Positions 6,335-12,713 of a DNA stretch of 12,713 bases are shown here, piece by piece (positions within the stretch are counted from its first letter, which is position 1; every line of letters starts with the position of its first letter). Below the pieces are notes generated by a model. The model saw only the letters and a list, made by a program, of their open reading frames with translations, did no database searches and was not told where the DNA came from. This DNA is from Bdellovibrionales bacterium (GTDB lineage Bacteria; Bdellovibrionota; Bacteriovoracia; Bacteriovoracales; Bacteriovoracaceae). The translations under genes were made by a program, and so were the position numbers. The stretch spans positions 1 to 12,713 of the forward strand of contig SXUH01000380.1 in NCBI GenBank assembly GCA_005791855.1, written 5' to 3'.

Positions 6335-8628
6335 CAGGACAGGAAGTTCCCCAGCGACTCCTTGGAGAGGTCCTTCACCTCGTTGGACTTCCCGAGGTCC
6401 TTCTTCATGAGCGCGTGCAGGGCCTTGAAGCTCTCGATGATCGCGGTCTCATCCTGGCCCTGGGCCTCCTGGATCTCCCGGAGGGCCCGGGCCAGGTCCT
6501 GCTCGGACTGCGGGGGCTGGAACTTGAAGTTGGTCTGCTCGGTGGAGACCTTGTCGTTCATCACGTTGAGCTTGCTCAGGAGCATGTCGATCTGGGTGAG
6601 CTTCTTCTCGAAGGTGGTCACGCTCACGTCCAGGCGGGAGAGCTCGTCCTTGTAGCGGCTCGCGAGCCGCTGATGGTGCTCGTCCAGGGCCGGGAGCTGG
6701 CCGAAGAGGTTCGAGTTCAGGGAGACGAGGCGGCCCTTCACCTCGACCAGCTCGGCCTTGAGCTTCTTGGCGTCGGCCCGGACGGCGTCGAGCTGGGCCA
6801 TGGTCTCCACGGTCTCCTTGTTCTTCTTGATGAGGTTGTGGTTCGTGCCCTGGATCTTGAGCGCGTCGGTCTTTAGGTCGTCGCTCTGCTGGAGGATGGA
6901 CCGGTTGATGTGCAGGAGGGACTCGATCCGGTCGACGGTGGTGAGGAACGAATCCCGCAGGGTGCTCGCGAGCTGGAACTCCTGCCGGATGATCTCCTTC
7001 TTCTCCTCTTCGAGGTCCGAGACCTTCCGCAAGCCATCCTGGAGCTGCTGGTTTTCCTTCTCGAGCGACCGGATCGCCTCGTAGCACTCGGTGAGCTCGC
7101 CGCTCAGGCCCTGGTGCAGGTCGACGAGGTCCTGGTAGAGGTCGTGGAGGTCGTTGCCGCGGAAGTCCTTCTCGAGGAGCTTCAGCTGGTTGTCGTCGAG
7201 CTTCTCCGCCCGCCAGAGGCTCGTGAAGCGCTGGAGCGTCTGCCGGGAGAGGTTCACCTGTTCGTTGATCGCTTCCTTCGCGGAGACCAGCGGGTAGAAG
7301 AACACCATCACCCGGTCCTCGCGGTTGACCTGGATCGGCGTGACGTACATCTCGTAGGGCTGGGACATGGCGAACTCGTCCTGCTTCACCTTGATCGGGT
7401 AGATCCCGGCGATCTTGTTCACCAGGGCCTGGTACACCGGGTCCTCGTCGAGGTTCAGGTAGTCGCGGAGGTAGTCCCAGTTGAAGGCGTCGCTCTTGAT
7501 CTCCTCTTCGCTCAGGTAGAACTGCTCGAGGAAGAGGTGGTTGTGCCAGGTGAGCTTGAAGTTGTTGTCGATGAGGCACCCGGCGAAGGGCAGGCCGTTG
7601 TGGAGCATGGATCCGAGGTTGAGCTTGATCTTGATCTCGTCGAGGAGGCGGATGATGTCGGTGCGGGTCTCCTCCGAGTAGTGCTCCATGAGGAAGCGCT
7701 CGTCGCCGAGGATCCCGTTCTTGATCACGCTCTTCACCTCGGCTTCCACCTGGCTGGCCAGCTTCCCCTTCTGCCAGCGGAAGAGGTAGGCCAGGCCCAT
7801 CCACGCCACCACGAGGAAGCCGACGATGCCGGCGAGGAGCTGGATGAGCTTGTTGTGCTTCTGGAAGCGCATCCCCTGGAGGTCCTTCGCCTTCTTCTCC
7901 ACCTCGAGCATCCACTCGGAGAGGGCCAGGGACGCCTGGGTGACGTGGGCCTTGAGGTCCCGCGACTGGGAGTTGAGGCCCGAGAGCTGGTTGATCTCGT
8001 GGTCCATGGACTGGAACCGCGAGACGAGGGCCGCCTTGTCGGCTTCGCTCAGCGCGGAGTTCTCCACGGTCTGCTCGAGCCGCTTGATGTCCGCCTGCAG
8101 GTTGGCCACCTGGGCCGAGGTGCCGACGTTCTTCGGGTTGAGCTGGTCGAGGCGCTCGGTCATCCGCTCGGTGATGGCTTCGACGTTCTTGAACTTGTTC
8201 GACCGGGCCACGTCCTGGAGGCCCGCGACCTTGGACCGCAGGACCTTGATGGCGTCCGAGGGATCGGACATGCTCGTGGTCTTGTTGATGAGGCCGTTGA
8301 AGGTCCGGATCCCCCGGCTGAGGTCCTTGCTCACCTGGATCTCGAGGAGCTCCTCCGTCTCGGCGATCTTCTTCCCGAGGTCCTTCATCTTATCGTTGGC
8401 CTTGTCGGACTGGGCCCAGGAGAGGAGCTTCCCGGTCTTCTCGAAGCTCATGTCGTTCTTCAGGTAGTGGACGAGGGAGTTGATCTTGAGGCCCCGTTCC
8501 TCCTCCGTGCTCTGGAGGTGGTTCAGGCGGAGGGCGAAGAGGGTCGCGAGGGTGGCGAGGATGACGGCGACGACGAAGATACTGTGCACGAACCATTGGC
8601 CACGGTTGAAGGTCTTTTTCCAGTCCAT
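6334..8628 (-). CDS. Two-span membrane protein with PAS-like domain and long coiled coils (receptor-like, unknown function)
   Basis: A 764-residue inner-membrane protein with no recognised family. Order: short cytoplasmic N-terminus; membrane span about 11-33; a periplasmic, almost wholly helical region (35-258); span about 261-283; a linker (285-340); a PAS-like domain (about 341-448, including 'GCLIDNNFKLTWHNHLF' and a terminal 'RVMVFFYPL' strand); a helical segment with long coiled coils (about 505-700); and an acidic/basic tail. The layout mimics chemoreceptors, but the conserved methyl-accepting signalling tip is absent, as are histidine-kinase, GGDEF and EAL motifs. The ATG at 8628 was preferred because AAGGGTGA lies at a proper distance; an in-frame GTG at 8637 sits directly on AAGG with no spacer. 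The gene follows the flagellar operon terminator and overlaps the pseudouridine synthase gene by one base. A role in flagellar or polar organisation is a guess from position. Confidence 0.88.
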   Translation of the reverse strand: MDWKKTFNRGQWFVHSIFVVAVILATLATLFALRLNHLQSTEEERGLKINSLVHYLKNDMSFEKTGKLLSWAQSDKANDKMKDLGKKIAETEELLEIQVSKDLSRGIRTFNGLINKTTSMSDPSDAIKVLRSKVAGLQDVARSNKFKNVEAITERMTERLDQLNPKNVGTSAQVANLQADIKRLEQTVENSALSEADKAALVSRFQSMDHEINQLSGLNSQSRDLKAHVTQASLALSEWMLEVEKKAKDLQGMRFQKHNKLIQLLAGIVGFLVVAWMGLAYLFRWQKGKLASQVEAEVKSVIKNGILGDERFLMEHYSEETRTDIIRLLDEIKIKLNLGSMLHNGLPFAGCLIDNNFKLTWHNHLFLEQFYLSEEEIKSDAFNWDYLRDYLNLDEDPVYQALVNKIAGIYPIKVKQDEFAMSQPYEMYVTPIQVNREDRVMVFFYPLVSAKEAINEQVNLSRQTLQRFTSLWRAEKLDDNQLKLLEKDFRGNDLHDLYQDLVDLHQGLSGELTECYEAIRSLEKENQQLQDGLRKVSDLEEEKKEIIRQEFQLASTLRDSFLTTVDRIESLLHINRSILQQSDDLKTDALKIQGTNHNLIKKNKETVETMAQLDAVRADAKKLKAELVEVKGRLVSLNSNLFGQLPALDEHHQRLASRYKDELSRLDVSVTTFEKKLTQIDMLLSKLNVMNDKVSTEQTNFKFQPPQSEQDLARALREIQEAQGQDETAIIESFKALHALMKKDLGKSNEVKDLSKESLGNFLS

Positions 8629-8636
8629 TGAGGTCA

Positions 8637-8700
8637 CCCTTGGTAAGTAATTTTCGCTACTTAATATTTTTCACAATGTGGGATGGAAAGGGAAGCACTA
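8637..8700 (-). promoter_or_regulatory. Probable promoter/leader of the receptor-like gene, with inverted repeat
   Basis: This AT-rich stretch lies between the fliA terminator and the receptor-like gene. It holds a perfect 6-bp inverted repeat, TAAGTA (8644-8649) and TACTTA (8658-8663), with an 8-base spacer, just upstream of the AAGGGTGA ribosome site. On the minus strand TTTCCA and TATTAA are 17 bases apart and could serve as -35/-10. No sigma-28 (TAAA-N15-GCCGATAA) or sigma-54 (GG-N10-GC) promoter is recognisable. Confidence 0.4.
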
Positions 8701-8702
8701 AA

Positions 8703-8732
8703 ATGGAATGCCCGAGCTTGCGGCTCGGGCAT
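8703..8732 (-). terminator. Terminator of the flhA-flhF-flhG-fliA operon
   Basis: A perfect 10-bp stem (8708-8717 with 8723-8732, sequence ATGCCCGAGC and its complement) with a 5-base loop lies 25 bases past the fliA stop. On the minus strand it is followed by TCCATTTT, a short and imperfect T tract. It probably ends the flagellar transcript, perhaps with some read-through into the receptor-like gene. Confidence 0.75.
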
Positions 8733-8757
8733 CGGGGATGAGAGCTGGAAGTCTATC

Positions 8758-9543
8758 TTAGCTTGCCAGGTCTTCGAACGATTCGAATTGGTTCCGGAGC
8801 TTCACCTTGAGCTTCAGGATCGCCTGGGTGTGGAGCTGGGAGACGCGGGACTCGGTCACGTCGAGGACCTGGCCGATCTCCTTGAGGTTCAGGTCTTCGA
8901 AGTAGTAGAGGGACAGCACGAGCCGCTGCTTCTCCGGGAGGGTCTTGATCCCCTCCTTGATGATCTCCTGGGCGCGCTTGTAGCCCACGGCCATCTGCGG
9001 GTTCGCGGACCGCGAGGTCTCCATGAGGGAGACCATGAGCTTCTTGTCGCCCTTGCTCATCGCGGCCGCGTCTTCGATGTTCAGGAGGGAGACGGACTTG
9101 GCCTTGTTCACGAGTTCGTGGAAGTCGTCCATGGTGCAGTTCAGGTGCTCGCACATCTCGTCGTCGGTGGCCGGCCGGCCCAGGTCCTTCTCGAGAGCGG
9201 CGTAGGCCTTCTCCACCACCTTCGCCTTCTCGCGGACGGACCGCGGGACCCAGTCCTGGGAGCGGAGCTCGTCGAGGATGGCTCCGCGGATCCGGAACTC
9301 GGCGTAGGTCTTGAACTTGTTGTCCCGGGTCGGGTCGAACTTCTCGATGGCGTCCATGAGGCCGATGACCCCGCAGGAGATCATGTCGTCGAGCTCGATG
9401 TTCGGCGGCAGCCGGGAGGCGATCTTCTGGGCGATGTAGCGGACCAGGGGAGCGTACTCGAGGATGATCTCTTCTTTGACTTTCGGATCCACCGTCGAGC
9501 GGTAGTCCTTCAGATTCTTCAGCTTGGCCGTTAGTGATGACAT
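8758..9543 (-). CDS. fliA: Flagellar sigma factor FliA (sigma-28 / WhiG family)
   Basis: A 261-residue alternative sigma factor directing RNA polymerase to late flagellar and chemotaxis promoters. Region 2 spans about 25-100, with 'LVRYIAQKIASRLP' and the core-binding/-10 segment 'DDMISCGVIGLMDAIEKFDP' followed by 'FKTYAEFRIRGAILDELR'. Region 3 follows (about 101-160). Region 4 (about 185-250) carries the helix-turn-helix LKEIGQVLDVTESRVSQLHT (220-239). Length and order fit the FliA/WhiG group, and RsbV-type stress domains are absent. The ATG at 9543 has AAGGAG about 8 bases upstream. It is the last gene of the flagellar operon, 43 bases after flhG, and is followed by a terminator. No anti-sigma gene (flgM) is visible here. 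Confidence 0.95.
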   Translation of the reverse strand: MSSLTAKLKNLKDYRSTVDPKVKEEIILEYAPLVRYIAQKIASRLPPNIELDDMISCGVIGLMDAIEKFDPTRDNKFKTYAEFRIRGAILDELRSQDWVPRSVREKAKVVEKAYAALEKDLGRPATDDEMCEHLNCTMDDFHELVNKAKSVSLLNIEDAAAMSKGDKKLMVSLMETSRSANPQMAVGYKRAQEIIKEGIKTLPEKQRLVLSLYYFEDLNLKEIGQVLDVTESRVSQLHTQAILKLKVKLRNQFESFEDLAS

Positions 9544-9586
9544 GAGAAGCTCTCCTTAGCTTTAACCGTTGTGCCGAACGTCCTGT

Positions 9587-10441
9587 TCAGTGGGTCTCGG
9601 GCGTCTGCCGTAACTCGCCGGCCGCCGCGCCACCGACTTTTTCGGTGAACGCGTATAAAAGTTTAATGAAGTTCCTGTGGGCCTCGTTCCGGGTGTCGGA
9701 GAGGAAAAAAGTATCAAACCCCTCCGGGGCGACCTCGAGCCGGTTGATCCCGCCGAGGAAGTGCGACTCGACCCCGAGGAAGGTCCGGGTGGTCTCCCGG
9801 ACCGTCGAGATCACCTTGAAGAGCTGCTTGTCCGAGGTGTACATGTTCACCAGGATGTGGTTCTCCTTGACGTTGAACCTCTGGCTCAGGACCTTGATCA
9901 GGGAGTAGGAGTCGGTGATCGACGACTTGTCCGGGGTGACGACGACGAAGCGGTAGTCGCAGGCGGCGTTCAGGGTCAGGGCCTCCCGGGAGAGCCCCGC
10001 CGGGCAGTCGAGGAGGACGTAGTCGTACTCGTGCTCGTGGGACGTGATGATGTCTCCGATGATCTCGTCGAGCTTGAGCTTGTTCTCGAAGATCTCGAGC
10101 GAGCCGTTGCAGGCCGGGAGGATGTGGAGCCGGCCGTGCTGGACCAGGCACTCCTCGAAGGAGATCTGCGCCGAGAGGAGCCGCTCGAACTTGTCGTCGA
10201 GGGGGATGCCGAGCTTGATCGCGGTGTTCGAGAGGTTCGAGTCGCAGTCGACGAGGAGGGTCCGGTAGCCGGCCTGGGCGAGTTCCTTGGCCATCTTCAG
10301 GGCGATGGAGGTCTTCCCCACTCCCCCCTTCCCGCCGGTGATGGAGATCTTCGTGCAGGGCTTGAACGGGTTGCGGGTCTTCAGCTGGGAAGCGCCGGTC
10401 TCCGACTTGAAAGAAAGCAGCCACTCGCTGGTCTTGTGCAT
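9587..10441 (-). CDS. flhG: FlhG (FleN/YlxH), MinD-like ATPase controlling flagellar number; lacks the FlhF-activating N-terminus
   Basis: A 284-residue ParA/MinD-type ATPase that in other bacteria limits flagellar number and regulates FlhF. The deviant Walker A motif GGKGGVGKT (36-44, Lys38 and Lys43) is intact. The switch I segment is LLVDCDSNLSN (Asp65, Asp67), and Walker B is YVLLDCPAG (Asp145). The 'SITDSYSLIKVL' segment is characteristic of the FlhG branch. A C-terminal amphipathic stretch near 'HRNFIKLLYAFTEKVG' could be the membrane-targeting helix. The N-terminal 30 residues contain no DQAxxLR motif, the element that stimulates FlhF GTPase in studied species. An in-frame TAG upstream with no start codon after it excludes a longer protein. 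The start has AGGAGG 3 bases before the ATG, a rather tight spacing. The gene lies between flhF and fliA. Confidence 0.93.
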   Translation of the reverse strand: MHKTSEWLLSFKSETGASQLKTRNPFKPCTKISITGGKGGVGKTSIALKMAKELAQAGYRTLLVDCDSNLSNTAIKLGIPLDDKFERLLSAQISFEECLVQHGRLHILPACNGSLEIFENKLKLDEIIGDIITSHEHEYDYVLLDCPAGLSREALTLNAACDYRFVVVTPDKSSITDSYSLIKVLSQRFNVKENHILVNMYTSDKQLFKVISTVRETTRTFLGVESHFLGGINRLEVAPEGFDTFFLSDTRNEAHRNFIKLLYAFTEKVGGAAAGELRQTPETH

Positions 10442-10477
10442 AAACCTCCTGTCTTTGCACTCACGTCTCTACTCTGG

Positions 10478-10502
10478 GAGACCCGACGTCCTGTCTGGTC
10501 TC
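10478..10502. repeat. Imperfect hairpin in the flhF-flhG gap
   Basis: Arms GAGACC (10478-10483) and GGTCTC (10497-10502), plus an inner GAC/GTC pair after one mismatch, can form a 9-bp interrupted hairpin in the 79-base gap between the flhF stop and the flhG start. No T run follows on the minus strand, so it is not a standard terminator. It could affect mRNA processing or relative expression of the two genes. Confidence 0.35.
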
Positions 10503-10520
10503 GCGTACTAACCCGGGGTC

Positions 10521-12050
10521 CTAGAACTGGAAGAGGCCTGACATCAATCTCTCGGAAGTCGCTCCCTCGAGGTCGTCGGGGACCACGGGGCCCGTGCCGA
10601 AGAACTTGAGGGGTAACTTGTTGTAGGCCCTGTGAACGTTGAAGAGGGATCCGAAGTTCATGCAGAGGTCCACATGAGAAATGATAACACCGTCTACGAC
10701 GTCCTTATATCGGGCAATTATTTTTCTGTTATAAAGTTCCGAGTGGATGGCGGAAAGCGTGCAGAGGACTTCTACGTGCTGGAAACCACGGCGGAGGGTC
10801 TCAACAAATTTTTTAGTGTCCTCGGTGGCCCGGCCGCTCAGGCGGACGTCCACGAGGACAGATTTGCCGGCTTCCGTCGCCTTCCGACACAGGCCCACGA
10901 CCTCCGAGAGGTTCTGGACCTTCTCGACCTTGATCCCGAAGACCTGGGCCGCGAAGTCCGAGGAGGTGGAGTTCTGCGCGTCCTGGGAGTACTGGATGAG
11001 GACGACGTCCTTCTTCAGGACGGCGATCTTCGTCCCCATCGTGCTCTGGCCCGAGGCCGCCTCGGAGACGAGCACCGTGATCACCGGCGCGCCGGTTTCG
11101 ATCTTCGCGAAGAGCGGGATGTCCGTGTGGATCGCGCCCGCCATCTCCTTCAGGGCGAACTCGAAGACCACGTCCGGGTTCTCGAGGTCTTCCTTGGAGA
11201 ACTCGTAGTTCGCCTTCTTGATCAGGTCGAGGACGTGGGCCTCGCTCACGTCGAGGGTCTTGAGGGTCGTGCGGAGCTGGAAGATCCCCTTCGCTTCGTT
11301 GGCGTGCTTCGGGTGCTGCTGGCCCTGGGTGAGCTCGAGGAGCTTCTGCTCGAGGAGTTCCATGCGGTGGTGCTGGGTCCGGAGCTCCTGCTTGAGCTCG
11401 TTGTACGCTTCCCGGCTGACGGTGCCCCCCGCGGGGGAGCTGGCCGCCGGGTCCTTCCCCAGCGCGGGAGCCGCGTCCTTCTGCGCGGCCTGGAACTGCG
11501 CGGCCTTCGGCGCCTTCGCGGCCGGCGGCGGATCGGCGTACTTCCCGCTGTTCTTCGGCGCCGGGGGCGCCCGCCGGACCGGGACGTCGGCCGAGTCGCT
11601 GTCCGTGTCTCTCCCGTCGGAGTCGGTGAGGAAGTCGTCGAGGCTGTTCTTGATGATCGACGAGGTCTTGCTCTTCACGTCCGCGAGGCTCGCCGACCCC
11701 TTGGCGAGCGTGTTCACCACCTTGTTCAGCCCGAGGCCTCCGTAGCCACCGCCCGGGCCCTGCGCCTCGGCGCCGGTGTTGTAGCGGGTGATGGTTTCCT
11801 TGATGGCGGAAGCGGGCTTCTGGTAGAAGGCTTCCTTCTGGTCGTCGTTCAACACTTTGTCCACCTTCGCCTTCTTCTCGAAGCTTCGCTCGGAGATGGC
11901 CGCTGTGATCTCGATGCGCTTCTTCTTGAAGGCGCCCTTCAATCCGTTGTTTGTAATCGTCTTCAGGATGATCGCGTCGGGCCCGAGCTCGAGCTTCACG
12001 GCCTTCAGGGCTTCCTCTAGAGTGTCTGCCTCGAACTTCTTAACGAACAT
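10521..12050 (-). CDS. flhF: FlhF-like flagellar placement protein with degenerate GTPase motifs
   Basis: A 509-residue protein of the SRP-type GTPase family that normally marks the pole for flagellar assembly. The N-terminal B domain matches the family (MFVKKFEADTLEEALKAVKLE, with 'LGPDAIILKT' at 22-31). A long low-complexity linker rich in Ala, Pro, Ser and Lys (about 95-210) and a helical N domain (about 212-310) follow. The G domain (about 322-509) keeps its length and its family ending ('LPLKFFGTGPVVPDDLEGATSERL'), but the motifs are gone. The P-loop GPTGVGKT is replaced by SEAASGQS (329-336, Gln335 for Lys), DTYR by a Gln/Ser-rich stretch (353-363), DTAGRS by DVRLSGRA (401-408), and TKLD by SHVD (458-461). 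GTP binding is therefore unlikely. The reading frame is intact, so this is not a pseudogene. The start is 3 bases after the flhA stop, with GAGG 9 bases upstream of the ATG. Confidence 0.9.
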   Translation of the reverse strand: MFVKKFEADTLEEALKAVKLELGPDAIILKTITNNGLKGAFKKKRIEITAAISERSFEKKAKVDKVLNDDQKEAFYQKPASAIKETITRYNTGAEAQGPGGGYGGLGLNKVVNTLAKGSASLADVKSKTSSIIKNSLDDFLTDSDGRDTDSDSADVPVRRAPPAPKNSGKYADPPPAAKAPKAAQFQAAQKDAAPALGKDPAASSPAGGTVSREAYNELKQELRTQHHRMELLEQKLLELTQGQQHPKHANEAKGIFQLRTTLKTLDVSEAHVLDLIKKANYEFSKEDLENPDVVFEFALKEMAGAIHTDIPLFAKIETGAPVITVLVSEAASGQSTMGTKIAVLKKDVVLIQYSQDAQNSTSSDFAAQVFGIKVEKVQNLSEVVGLCRKATEAGKSVLVDVRLSGRATEDTKKFVETLRRGFQHVEVLCTLSAIHSELYNRKIIARYKDVVDGVIISHVDLCMNFGSLFNVHRAYNKLPLKFFGTGPVVPDDLEGATSERLMSGLFQF

Positions 12051-12053
12051 TCT

Positions 12054-12713
12054 TTATAACCTCACGGTGCCGAGAGATCGGATATTCACTTCTGGACTCA
12101 ACTCATTATGGCTGACCACGATCATGTTGGGAATAAATTTCTCCGTGAGCTTCTTGAAGTGCCGCCGGATCACCGGCGAGCAGAGCACGACCATCTTCTC
12201 TCCCTGCGAGGTGGCCTCTTCGATCTTCTCGTTGAGGCTCGCGAGGATCGTCTGCGTGACCTTCGGATCGAGGTTGAGCTGGGTGCCGTGGTCCGTGTGG
12301 ATGATGGACCTCGCGACCGCTTCCTCGAGGCTCCGGTCGAGCGTGAAGAGCGGGACGTCCCCGGCCGAGCTCTTGATCCGCTCGGTGATCGTCCGGTACA
12401 GCGCCTGACGGGCGTACTCGGTCAGCGCGTCCGGGTCCTTCGTCCCCGGGCCGAACTCCGCGAGGGCCTCGAGGATCGTCCGGAGGTCCCGGATGGAGAC
12501 CGCTTCCCGGAGGAGGTTCTGGAGGACCTTCAGCACGGTCCCCAGGGGCATGATGTCCGGGACGAGGTCGGAGACGACCTTCGGATGGTCTTCCTTGAAC
12601 GTGTCGAGGATGCGCACGAGTTCCTGCCGCCCGAAGAGCTCGCTGAGGTTCGCCTTGAGGACCTCGGTGAGGTGGGTCGCCACGATGGTCGAGAGGTCGA
12701 CGACGGTGTAGCC
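12054..12713 (-). CDS. flhA: Flagellar export-gate protein FlhA, C-terminal part (5' end outside the window)
   Basis: The last 219 codons of flhA; the frame is open to the right edge, so the apparent internal GTG at 12683 is not the start. FlhA is the integral membrane gate of the flagellar type III secretion apparatus. This segment belongs to its cytoplasmic C-terminal domain, which forms the nonameric ring that docks export chaperones. Recognisable segments are GYTVVDLSTIVATHLTEVLK, then LFGRQELVRILD, 'MPLGTVLKVLQNLLREAVSIRD' (shortened by the family's usual pattern), 'EYARQALYRTI', 'CSPVIRRHFKKL', and the terminal 'SLGTVRL', which resembles the SLGTV ending common in the family. It is the most upstream visible gene of the flhA-flhF-flhG-fliA operon, 3 bases from flhF. 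Confidence 0.95.
   Translation of the reverse strand, partial: GYTVVDLSTIVATHLTEVLKANLSELFGRQELVRILDTFKEDHPKVVSDLVPDIMPLGTVLKVLQNLLREAVSIRDLRTILEALAEFGPGTKDPDALTEYARQALYRTITERIKSSAGDVPLFTLDRSLEEAVARSIIHTDHGTQLNLDPKVTQTILASLNEKIEEATSQGEKMVVLCSPVIRRHFKKLTEKFIPNMIVVSHNELSPEVNIRSLGTVRL

Noticed and set aside
6910..8631. A 573-codon open frame on the plus strand opposite the receptor-like gene
   Set aside because: Its translation is a monotonous Leu/Val/Glu/Asp/Arg mixture typical of the reverse strand of a G/C-third-position gene. There is no domain pattern, and the opposite frame has membrane spans, a PAS-like domain and coiled coils.
10632..12020. A 462-codon open frame on the plus strand opposite flhF
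   Set aside because: Same compositional shadow effect. The minus-strand frame has a clear FlhF N-terminus and operon position.
10521..12050. flhF as a pseudogene
   Set aside because: The frame is open over 509 codons, has a start and a coupled position after flhA, and keeps the family's N- and C-terminal segments. Only nucleotide-binding residues are changed.

Overview
The window reads as chromosomal DNA of a GC-rich, flagellated, diderm bacterium. Sampled 60-base stretches of coding DNA reach 70-73% GC. The flagellar gene order flhA-flhF-flhG-fliA, the several exported proteins and the receptor-like membrane protein fit a Bdellovibrionota/Oligoflexia or other 'deltaproteobacterial' lineage. 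That placement is an inference from gene content; no rRNA gene is present to settle it. There is no sign of a phage, an insertion sequence, a CRISPR array or a tRNA. All ten intact genes have clear starts, and the two genes at the window edges are cut off.

Left part (1-3925). A truncated exported protein (possibly a porin) runs leftward off the edge. A 239-base AT-rich gap separates it from a rightward subtilisin-family (S8) secreted protease, which ends in a strong intrinsic terminator. The terminator DNA also encodes the last codons of the convergent gene ybeY (rRNA-processing endoribonuclease). ybeY and mazG (nucleotide pyrophosphohydrolase) diverge across only 42 bases. mazG overlaps coaE (dephospho-CoA kinase) in an ATGA junction, making a two-gene housekeeping unit.

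Middle part (3931-8637). Three leftward genes follow: a secreted protein with an eight-cysteine C-terminus and unknown function, an RluA-family pseudouridine synthase, and a large two-span membrane protein. The membrane protein has a helical periplasmic domain, a PAS-like domain and long cytoplasmic coiled coils. It overlaps the pseudouridine synthase gene by one base (TGATG).

Right part (8700-12713). A leftward flagellar operon flhA (partial)-flhF-flhG-fliA ends at a 10-bp-stem terminator. It encodes the export-gate protein, the flagellar-placement pair FlhF/FlhG, and the flagellar sigma factor.

The most interesting point is that FlhF keeps the family's N-terminus and overall fold pattern but has lost every nucleotide-binding motif, including the P-loop lysine (now Gln335). 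The adjacent FlhG keeps its own ATPase motifs but lacks the N-terminal DQAxxLR element known to stimulate FlhF GTPase activity. Together they look like a co-degenerated, GTP-independent version of the flagellar-placement system, sitting beside an uncharacterised receptor-like membrane protein.
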